Shown in pieces: positions 26,352 through 33,133 of a stretch of DNA of 64,000 nt (the stretch's first letter is position 1; each line of letters opens with the position of its first letter). The notes under the pieces were generated by a model. It saw only the letters and a list, made by a program, of their open reading frames with translations. It ran no database searches and was not told the DNA's origin. The stretch comes from WLWS01 sp965243105. GTDB lineage: Bacteria; Pseudomonadota; Gammaproteobacteria; Eutrophobiales; Eutrophobiaceae. The stretch spans positions 1,922,001-1,986,000 of the forward strand of contig CBDEUC010000003.1 of NCBI GenBank assembly GCA_965243105.1. The letters are read 5' to 3'. The translations under genes were made by a program, and so were the position numbers.

Positions 26352-27554
26352 TCAGCCCTGGGGCGCGGTTTGCTCGACGCCGGTTTCAGCGTCATAAATT
26401 TCCTTGAGTAACTGCTTCCACTGTCCGTACTGTTCATTGACTGATCCGGACAGGGTGACTGTGCGATTCTCGAGTTTCATGGTGTGCGGTTCCATTTCTG
26501 CATCCATGGAAGCGGAAATTTCCTGCAGCGCCTCGGCATGCACCTTGGCTTCCTCGCGCTTGTTCAAACCACTCATTACCGCAGTGGCACCTGCACCGAT
26601 ACCGACCGCGCCGGCTGTACGCGCAGTCCTGCTATCCACACCCTGCGCAAGTATTCCGGCCAGTACGGCGAGGGCACCACCAATGATCCGGTTTCTTGCC
26701 TGGCTGCGCACTTCCTGTAGCGCCTGGTTTTCTTCGTAGTAGGCCCGGCGCCATTCGAGGTAGGGGACTTCCATGGTCCTGACAAAAGATGCGTAGTACT
26801 CCTGCAGGGTATCCACGAACATGTAGTCTCGTTCGCGTATTTGTCGAATCCTCTGCAGGATTGGATCGTCCTCGGCCGGGAGCCTGGTCACAACATAACG
26901 ACCCTTGTCGTCAAGGCCCAGGTGTTCGCTGAAAGATTCCGAGGAAAACTCGCGGGCGAATTTCAGCTCGGTAATCAATCTCAGGTTGGCAATTTGCGTG
27001 GGACTGAGCTGGCGATATCGCAGCAGTAGCTCGTTGGCTATTGCGTTGTAAATACCCTGGAAGGGTTCAGTACGATTGGGCAGGCTGGTGTCGTAGGAGT
27101 ACTTGCTTGCCTCATCGGTATATTTCTTTGTGTACCAGGTTTTACCCGAGGAATCCTGTACCCGCACGAGCAGGTGCAGGTTCTCGCCATCTGAGCGGAG
27201 GATCTCGCCATCAATCCAGAGGTCCATTTCACTCTGCCTGCCGGGTATGACGCGCACGGTGCCCCAGTTACCACTATTTTGCATCGTGGTCATCAACTGG
27301 AACGGTACAAAGCGTGCCTCGGCTTCCCTGATCCTTGGATATACACCTTCTTCCGAGCTGAGGCCGTCGACACCCGGGTCAAAAATACCGATGCCGACAT
27401 CAAGTAACATTTCCTCTGGAATCTCGGCAGGCTGTGCAGTGATTTGTTCCCTGTCCGTGGTTCGCACCGTGGTGCTGTTGCATCCTGCTGCAAACACCAA
27501 AACGAACAGGACCAGCGCATGGAAAAAGTTTTGTGTGTGCATATTAATTTTCAT
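26352..27554 (-). CDS. Lipoprotein with glycine-zipper-like segment, envelope operon
   Basis: The 400-residue protein has a lipobox (LVFAAGC at about residues 19-25) and should be a lipid-anchored periplasmic or outer-membrane protein. A middle helix-rich region (about 200-290) is followed by a glycine-zipper-like hydrophobic stretch (IIGGALAVLAGILAQGV and AVGIGAGATAVMSG) and a C-terminal coil ending LSGSVNEQYGQWKQLLKEIY. Glycine zippers in lipoproteins often insert in or pass the outer membrane. The gene begins four bases after the upstream stop. No function is known to me. Confidence 0.85.
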   Translation of the reverse strand: MKINMHTQNFFHALVLFVLVFAAGCNSTTVRTTDREQITAQPAEIPEEMLLDVGIGIFDPGVDGLSSEEGVYPRIREAEARFVPFQLMTTMQNSGNWGTVRVIPGRQSEMDLWIDGEILRSDGENLHLLVRVQDSSGKTWYTKKYTDEASKYSYDTSLPNRTEPFQGIYNAIANELLLRYRQLSPTQIANLRLITELKFAREFSSESFSEHLGLDDKGRYVVTRLPAEDDPILQRIRQIRERDYMFVDTLQEYYASFVRTMEVPYLEWRRAYYEENQALQEVRSQARNRIIGGALAVLAGILAQGVDSRTARTAGAVGIGAGATAVMSGLNKREEAKVHAEALQEISASMDAEMEPHTMKLENRTVTLSGSVNEQYGQWKQLLKEIYDAETGVEQTAPQG

Positions 27555-27557
27555 CTG

Positions 27558-28418
27558 TTAAACACCTTTCTTGTATTTTCTATATTCGTCCCAGAGTTTT
27601 GCTCGTAGTTCCGGGTCCTTTTCTTTTTGCGCGGCTTCTCTCAGCTGTCGCGCAATAATGTCGTCATCTCTTCCGTCGCCAACATCGGGCGGAGCCGGGG
27701 AATCATCGTTAGCCTCCTTGTCTCCGCCAAAACCCCTGCCAGCGCCGCGTCCGCTCGGCGGCGGGGGATTCTGATCGGCCATGGCGGTCTGCAGCGGATC
27801 GCCTCCAAAACCATCGCCTTCGCCGTCACCGTCTCCATAGCTACCGCCACCTGCGCCCTCCTCGTTACTTTCACGGCCTACCTGTTCTCTCTCTCCAAGC
27901 ATCTGTTCATCAAACTTGGCAAACTTGTCACCCAGTTGTGCCTCCAGTATTCGCGCCTTTTCCTCATCTGTCATGGCTTTTTGACCTGAACCACCAGCAC
28001 TACCGGCTGTGCCCTGGCCTCCATTTTCTGCTCCGGCCTGCTCAGCACCTTCAAAGCCTTTTTCAAATTCGCCCAGCGCATCGGCCAGAATTTCGTCCTC
28101 GGTCCTGTCCCCCTGTCCCTGTGAGCCTTCATTGCCCGCCTGGGAATTTGTACCTGCCTGTGACCCCTGCTCAGTGCCGTCATTGGATGCGTTCTGCTCG
28201 CTGCCCTGGCCGCTTTGCTGCCCGGTTTGTGAAGACTGCGAGCTTTGACTTCCCTGGCTGCTGCTTGAGGAAGAGGATGATGAAGACGAACCACTTGAGC
28301 TTGGCGGTGGACCGCTGCTTCCGGATGAAGAACTGGTTGGCACGGTGTTACAGGCGGCGAGGAAGAATAGCAGCACGCCGGTCGCGAGGTAGGGACTATT
28401 TATTTTCATTGTTTTCAT
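27558..28418 (-). CDS. Ser/Gly/Gln-rich lipoprotein, envelope operon
   Basis: The 286-residue protein has a lipobox near residue 20 (LLFFLAACN) and a long low-complexity linker of Ser and Gly runs (SSGSSGPPPSSSGSSSSSS), then Gln-rich and Glu/Gly-rich sequence and a charged C-terminus (QLREAAQKEKDPELRAKLWDE). Such linkers span the periplasm or the cell wall. A second in-frame ATG three codons in is also possible as start. The gene is two bases from its neighbour on each side. Product role unknown; probably structural. Confidence 0.82.
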   Translation of the reverse strand: MKTMKINSPYLATGVLLFFLAACNTVPTSSSSGSSGPPPSSSGSSSSSSSSSSSQGSQSSQSSQTGQQSGQGSEQNASNDGTEQGSQAGTNSQAGNEGSQGQGDRTEDEILADALGEFEKGFEGAEQAGAENGGQGTAGSAGGSGQKAMTDEEKARILEAQLGDKFAKFDEQMLGEREQVGRESNEEGAGGGSYGDGDGEGDGFGGDPLQTAMADQNPPPPSGRGAGRGFGGDKEANDDSPAPPDVGDGRDDDIIARQLREAAQKEKDPELRAKLWDEYRKYKKGV

Positions 28419-28420
28419 GC

Positions 28421-29749
28421 CTAGTTATTTGCTTCTTCAGTAAATACATAGCGCAGGCTGAGACCGGTAGTCAAAACAGGTTGTCCGTTTTCATAACGCG
28501 GTCGAAATCGTGTTGCGGCGATGGATCTCTTGGCCTTGCGCCGATACCTGACGTTGTCACCCTCACTGGATTCTATGATCTGGATATTATGCGCCTTGCC
28601 CGAGGGGCTGACATCAAATGACGCCAGCACGTAGGGTGGATTTTCCGGCAGTATCTCCTCGTGTTTTTCGATCGGCAGGCTGATCGCAGGAAGTGTCCTG
28701 GGCTGACCGAAAAACTGGTCAATTTTTTCCTTCTCGATACCGTCATTTGCCATTAGCTGGTATGCATCCTGGTAGGTTTGTGCTGAGCTGTTTTTCTTGT
28801 CAAAGAGCAGGTACCAGTCGCCAAGGTGAGTCATTGCCATGGCCTGGGTTTCAATGGGCAATATCGGGTTGCTTTCCTGTATTTGCACAACCTGCCTGAG
28901 CGCATCACGCCCCTTAACATAGCTTCGAATGATGATGTCTTCCCTGGCCCGTTGAATCTCCAGTGCGCGTCTTGTCTGTCGTGCGTTTCTGAAACCGCTA
29001 CGAAGCTCATCAAAATCATCAGAGGTCGCAGCCTTTGCGGCGATCTGGTAATTGGTCAGTGCAATGCCGTACAGGGCATTAATAAGTCGCAGATCCTGCT
29101 TACCACCGTCAGCCTCGATAATCTCCACTGCCCAGTTGTACAGGTGCTCTGCCTCCACCAGGTGTGCAAACGGGTTCTGGCCCTGGTCCAGGTCCCAGGC
29201 TGTCAGGTGCCAGCGTCCTACCCTGTCCAGCAGTGGCAGGAGCTCCGTGCTGTCCTCACCGTGGTGCCGTTTACTGATCCACAGCATGTTGTGATAGTTC
29301 TGGTCCAGGGCCTGCCAGTTCTTTAAATTACGGTTACTTTCAATTAGCTCTTCCAGCAATGCCAGCTGGTCCAGTGAGTAGAGACCGGAATTCACCCGCG
29401 TGATGTGATAGGCGCGATTAAACAAGTTTGCGGCATCACCGTGGCGTCCAAATTTCTGGTAAAGGTTACCAAGACCAAGCATGACCTCGGACAGCTGGCT
29501 GTCATAGACGCCGCCTTCCCGCTCCAGGGTCTCGATCAGCTCCTGGTAATAGCTCATCGCCTCCGTTTCCTCATTGGTGGGGACGTAGGTTTCATCTTCA
29601 GAAATGGTGACAGGGTTTTCTTCGGCCGCGACCTGGACGGGGCTTGCCGCGTCACTACCCGTGTCCTCGGGGGTAGTTGCAACAAGGGGCCCTGCCATGC
29701 AGCTGAGCAGGACAATTAAACAGCAGGTGCCGGGATGAAATTTAAACAT
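28421..29749 (-). CDS. Secreted TPR protein with TonB-C-like domain, first gene of the envelope operon
   Basis: About 442 residues from the ATG at 29749; a TTG one codon earlier is the outermost possible start. A signal peptide (CCLIVLLSCMAGPLVA) precedes a Glu-rich linker, TPR-like repeats (about 70-330, for example YQKFGRHGDAANLFNRAYHI) and a C-terminal domain resembling TonB CTD (PYVLASFDVSPSGKAHNIQI, ATRFRPRYENGQPV). Unlike true TonB there is no membrane anchor, so it would be periplasmic and would transduce movement only if tethered to others. It is the promoter-proximal gene of the 13-gene run. Confidence 0.85.
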   Translation of the reverse strand: MFKFHPGTCCLIVLLSCMAGPLVATTPEDTGSDAASPVQVAAEENPVTISEDETYVPTNEETEAMSYYQELIETLEREGGVYDSQLSEVMLGLGNLYQKFGRHGDAANLFNRAYHITRVNSGLYSLDQLALLEELIESNRNLKNWQALDQNYHNMLWISKRHHGEDSTELLPLLDRVGRWHLTAWDLDQGQNPFAHLVEAEHLYNWAVEIIEADGGKQDLRLINALYGIALTNYQIAAKAATSDDFDELRSGFRNARQTRRALEIQRAREDIIIRSYVKGRDALRQVVQIQESNPILPIETQAMAMTHLGDWYLLFDKKNSSAQTYQDAYQLMANDGIEKEKIDQFFGQPRTLPAISLPIEKHEEILPENPPYVLASFDVSPSGKAHNIQIIESSEGDNVRYRRKAKRSIAATRFRPRYENGQPVLTTGLSLRYVFTEEANN

Positions 29750-30099
29750 CAATTTACTCTATTACGATAAATCCTTTCTTTACTGACTTTTGAGTCCAAA
29801 CCGGCGCCATTGTTCCGGTGACGCAGCTCGATTTGGCCACTCTTCTACCCAGTTACAGGGCCGATTTTACAAAAATGCATGTCAATATTCTGTGATAATA
29901 ATGTGCAAAATCGTGACAGCGTGTCACCTGCGGGCCGGCTACCCGGTTTCCGGGAAATTCCAGGCCACAAAAGCAATAAATGTTGCAACGCAACATAAAC
30001 CGGTGATATGATTCGCGCCCAATATTTCACAGGGTTTTATATAGTACCGGCTATGCCGTTCCGGGCCTGTGTTTACAGCTTAAATTATAGGAGAACATT
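29750..30099. promoter_or_regulatory. Divergent control region between the envelope operon and phbB
   Basis: This 350-base gap has no ORF of note. It holds two perfect inverted repeats: GTGACA-GCG-TGTCAC at 29913-29927 and ATGTTGC-AAC-GCAACAT at 29980-29996, the latter about 105 bases before the phbB start. TGC/GCA-type palindromes are described for PHB regulators, so the second site may control phbB (inference). phbB has TAGGAG eight bases before its ATG. No clear promoter for the minus-strand operon was picked. Confidence 0.5.
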
Positions 30100-30822
30100 A
30101 TGGGACGTGTAGCAATTGTAACGGGGGGCACCCGTGGTATCGGTGAGGCCATTTCTTTGGGCCTTAAAGAAGCCGGGTATACCGTGGCCGCAACTTATGC
30201 CGGTAACGAGGAGGCCGCCAACCGCTTCAAGGAAAAAACCGGTATTTCGGTCTATAAATTCAACGTCAGCGACTTCGAAGCCTGCGAAAAGGCGGTTGAG
30301 AGAATCACTGAAGATCTGGGAAATGTCGACATCCTCGTCAATAATGCCGGTATCACTCGCGATGGCACCATGCATCGTATGAGCTATGACCAGTGGAATT
30401 CCGTGATCCAGACTAACCTCGCATCCTGCTTCAATATGTCACGACTGGTGATTGACGGGATGCGCGAGCGCGGATTTGGTCGAATCGTCAACATCGGTTC
30501 AATCAACGGCCAGGCAGGACAGTACGGGCAGGTCAACTATGCTGCTGCCAAGTCAGGCATTCATGGCTTCACCAAGGCACTGGCCCAGGAAGGCGCGGCC
30601 AAGGGCATTACCGTAAACGCCATCGCCCCGGGCTACATCGATACAGACATGGTGCGAGCCGTTCCTGAGAACGTGCTGGAAAAAATCATCGCCGGTATTC
30701 CGGTGGGTCGTCTCGGAAAAGCCGAGGAAATTGCCAGGGCGGTTAATTTCCTGGTGAGCGATGATGCTGGTTTTATCACCGGTTCAACCATGAGCGTTAA
30801 CGGCGGCCAGCACATGTATTAA
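30100..30822 (+). CDS. phbB: Acetoacetyl-CoA reductase (NADPH, PHB pathway)
   Basis: The 240-residue classical SDR has the cofactor motif TGGTRGIGE, NNAG, and the catalytic Ser-Tyr-Lys around GSINGQAGQYGQVNYAAAKS. The sequence from QAGQYGQVNY to the C-terminal GGQHMY is typical of PhaB/PhbB rather than FabG. It reduces acetoacetyl-CoA to (R)-3-hydroxybutyryl-CoA for polyhydroxybutyrate. The thiolase (phaA) and synthase (phaC) are not in the window, so they must lie elsewhere or the product feeds another route. A rho-independent terminator follows at 30877. Confidence 0.9.
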   Translation: MGRVAIVTGGTRGIGEAISLGLKEAGYTVAATYAGNEEAANRFKEKTGISVYKFNVSDFEACEKAVERITEDLGNVDILVNNAGITRDGTMHRMSYDQWNSVIQTNLASCFNMSRLVIDGMRERGFGRIVNIGSINGQAGQYGQVNYAAAKSGIHGFTKALAQEGAAKGITVNAIAPGYIDTDMVRAVPENVLEKIIAGIPVGRLGKAEEIARAVNFLVSDDAGFITGSTMSVNGGQHMY

Positions 30823-30876
30823 TGGTGCCGTGCCAGCCCGGTTTGCTGGTCGTTGTGTAGCCGGGTCATAACGCAG

Positions 30877-30914
30877 AAAAGGAGTTGCCTGTTTGCAGGC
30901 AGCTCCTTTTTTTT
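30877..30914 (+). terminator. Rho-independent terminator after phbB
   Basis: AAAGGAG-TTGCCTG, loop TTTG, CAGGCAGCTCCTTT pairs into a long stem with few mismatches, followed by eight T. Located 55 bases after the phbB stop. Confidence 0.9.
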
Positions 30915-30979
30915 GCTTCGAGGAAAAGTTTCTAGTCGCCTGGATTAACCTGCTTCTCGCTGGCGAGCCCTGTTTAGCA

Positions 30980-31211
30980 TGCTTGCGTCTACAGATAAAC
31001 GGACCTTCGGCAACAGGGCCGGTAATTGCTCCTGCATTACCGGCATTTCCGCCATCCATGGCGGTCAGAATTGCCGTCTCGCGTACGCGGACGACATACA
31101 GGGACGTATTAGTGTCGCGAGAGGACAGGCGACGCGCCATTCAAAAGATGGGCAACGGTGAAGTCCGTAGCGACCGTATTTACAGCGTGTCCGTGTTCTG
31201 TAGCGCAAGCA
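30980..31211. repeat. Large nested palindromic element, copy C, between convergent genes
   Basis: Outer arms TGCTTGCGTCTACAG (30980-30994) and CTGTAGCGCAAGCA (31198-31211) pair with one bulge. Inside are the small inverted repeats GGTAAT/ATTACC, CCGCC/GGCGG and TCTCGCG/CGCGAGA, and two core-like stretches: ACATACAGGGACGTATT (31094-31110), close to the core of copy B, and CGTATTTACAGCG (31175-31187), identical to the last 13 bases of that core. It is an expanded, less regular member of the same family, placed between the convergent phbB and ald genes. Confidence 0.6.
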
Positions 31212-31224
31212 ACGCGTGTCAGTA

Positions 31225-32343
31225 CTAGGCTGCCAGTGCCGACATGGCAGGCTGGTAGTCAATTCCAAGGCTTTCAGCCACGGCCTGGTGCGTCACGCGA
31301 CCCTTGTAGATATTCAGGCCATTTCTCAGGTCTTCATTACCCAGCAGGGCCTGGCTGTAACCGCTGTTTGCCAGGGCCAGGGTAAAGGGCAGGGTGGCGT
31401 TATTCAGTGCCAGCGTCGAAGTCCTGGCAACAGCGCCGGGCATGTTGGCGACACAGTAATGCACCACTTCATCCACGACATAAGTGGGTTCCTGGTGAGT
31501 GGTGGGCCTTGAGGTCTCAAAGCAACCACCCTGGTCGATGGCAACGTCGACAACAACGGAGCCTTTTTTCATGCGGCTGATAATGTCCCGGCTGAGTAGC
31601 TTGGGGGCGGAGGCTCCCGGTACCAGTACGGCACCGACCACCATGTCAGCCTGCAGGGCATACTCTTCGATGGTTTCGGTTGTTGAAAAAACGCACTTCA
31701 CGCGACCGCCGTACTCTGCATCGAGCTGGCGCAGTCTTGGCAGTGAGCGATCGAGGATAGTCACCTCTGCGCCCATGCCCCTCGCCATGTAGGCGGCATT
31801 GTCACCAACCACGCCACCGCCGATAACCAGCACCTTTGCCGGGGCCACCCCGGGAACACCACCCAGTAGTACACCGGCACCACCCTGGGCTTTTTCAAGC
31901 GCATGTGCACCCGCCTGTATGGACAACCTGCCGGCGACTTCACTCATGGGTGCCAGCAGTGGAAGGGTATTGTTGGGACCGGTCACGGTTTCGTAGGCAA
32001 TTGCCACGACACCGGAATCCATCAGCAAGCGGGTCTGCTCCGGGTCCGGGGCGAGGTGCAGGTAGGTGAACAGCAGCTGGTCCTTGCGCAGCATTCGACA
32101 TTCTTCCGGCTGCGGTTCCTTCACCTTTACTATCATGTCAGCCTTGTCAAATACCTCTACGGCATCGGCGGCAATGCTGGCTCCGGCGCGCACATAATCT
32201 TCATCTTCCATACCGATGGCAGCGCCGGCCATGGTCTGAACCAGCACATCGTGACCGTACCTGACAAGCTCACGCACACTACCCGGTGTCATTCCGACAC
32301 GATATTCGTGGTTTTTGATTTCTTTGGGGACCCCGATCAACAT
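31225..32343 (-). CDS. ald: Alanine dehydrogenase
   Basis: The enzyme interconverts L-alanine and pyruvate plus ammonia with NAD. The start at 32343 (MLIGVPKEIKNHEYRVGMTP) is preferred because AGGAG lies six bases upstream; an in-frame extension of 17 codons is not family-like. The 372-residue product has the N-terminal catalytic domain (KEIKNHEYRVG, VKVKEPQPEE, TYLHLAPD) and the NAD-binding Rossmann motif VIGGGVVGDNAAYMARGMGA. It is divergent from an Lrp-family gene, a layout seen for AldR-type activators. Confidence 0.96.
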   Translation of the reverse strand: MLIGVPKEIKNHEYRVGMTPGSVRELVRYGHDVLVQTMAGAAIGMEDEDYVRAGASIAADAVEVFDKADMIVKVKEPQPEECRMLRKDQLLFTYLHLAPDPEQTRLLMDSGVVAIAYETVTGPNNTLPLLAPMSEVAGRLSIQAGAHALEKAQGGAGVLLGGVPGVAPAKVLVIGGGVVGDNAAYMARGMGAEVTILDRSLPRLRQLDAEYGGRVKCVFSTTETIEEYALQADMVVGAVLVPGASAPKLLSRDIISRMKKGSVVVDVAIDQGGCFETSRPTTHQEPTYVVDEVVHYCVANMPGAVARTSTLALNNATLPFTLALANSGYSQALLGNEDLRNGLNIYKGRVTHQAVAESLGIDYQPAMSALAA

Positions 32344-32502
32344 GATTTTTCTCCTGGATTCTGCCGCTGCAAAAGCAGCCATAAGCGATAACAAAGCTTA
32401 GGAAAAATTTGAGGAAATTATCTTGTCATTTCTATGCTGAATAGGGATATAATTCGAAGATTAATATAAATATATCTATATTTTTCGCAGAAAATTAGAA
32501 GA
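32344..32502. promoter_or_regulatory. AT-rich ald/Lrp divergent control region
   Basis: The 159-base gap becomes strongly AT-rich near the Lrp start, with repeated ATATA and TTTT tracts, like the putA and IOR control regions. It presumably holds the Lrp-type operator sites for ald and the regulator's own gene. Individual sites could not be defined by eye. Confidence 0.45.
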
Positions 32503-32970
32503 ATGAAACTTGATAAGACCGATCGTGCTATTTTACAGGCGATGCAGCGTGATGGACGCCTGAGCAATGTCAACCTGGCTCGCGAGGTTAACCTGTCAGA
32601 GTCAGCCTGCCTGCGGCGGGTCAAGTTGCTGGAGCAGGAGGGAGTGGTGGAGCGTTATGCCATGATCGTTAACCAGGCTGCCGTGGGTTTGCCCGGTAAC
32701 GTGTTTGTTGAAATCAGTCTTGCCCAGCAGCAGCAGGAAGAACTGGATACTTTTGAAGAGCGCGTGCTGCAGATACCGGAGGTCATGGAGTGTTACCTGA
32801 TGTCCGGGGAATATGACTACCTGCTGCGCGTCGTGGTGTCCGATGCCGCTCACTATGAACGCGTGCATCACCAGAATCTCACTCGACTGCCGGGAATCGC
32901 CCGGGTCAGGTCGAGCTTTGCCCTGCGCACCGTCACCAAGGCAACCGAGTTGCCCCTGCAGTCGGTTTAG
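32503..32970 (+). CDS. Lrp/AsnC-family regulator, AldR-like
   Basis: The 155-residue protein has the HTH (about 5-60, with VNLSESACLRRVKLLEQEGV) and the C-terminal RAM domain (about 70-145, with ECYLMSGEYDYLLRVVVSD). Its position opposite ald suggests it is the alanine-responsive activator, as for AldR in Pseudomonas and Rhizobium; that is inference. GAAG precedes the ATG closely. It is the third of four Lrp paralogues in the window. Confidence 0.93.
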   Translation: MKLDKTDRAILQAMQRDGRLSNVNLAREVNLSESACLRRVKLLEQEGVVERYAMIVNQAAVGLPGNVFVEISLAQQQQEELDTFEERVLQIPEVMECYLMSGEYDYLLRVVVSDAAHYERVHHQNLTRLPGIARVRSSFALRTVTKATELPLQSV

Positions 32971-33133
32971 CCTCAAATAATCAGGTTTTCGTCGCTCTTC
33001 GATGTTGCGGCGCAAAACCGGCTGTACTAGGATCACGGGCCTGATTTCTACCCGTCTCCGCTGCCTGTCCGTCATGTCGGTAACCAGCACGGAAAAACAC
33101 AACCAGAAAGAGAATAACGAAGGAGTCCAGGAC

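Noticed and set aside
15940..29749. A type VI secretion or Tad-like assembly, suggested by FHA, TPR and lipoprotein genes
   Set aside because: No sheath, Hcp, VgrG, TssJ-M, ClpV, pilin or secretin gene is present. The TolQ-like and VWA genes do not belong to those systems.
30784..31140. A 118-codon open frame on the minus strand downstream of phbB
   Set aside because: It crosses the phbB 3' end, its terminator and the left half of palindromic element C; composition and lack of any family features show it is not a gene.
33002..33133. An N-terminal extension of the FadB-like protein
   Set aside because: The 44 extra residues are basic and family-unlike, while a strong AAGGAG precedes the internal ATG at 33134.
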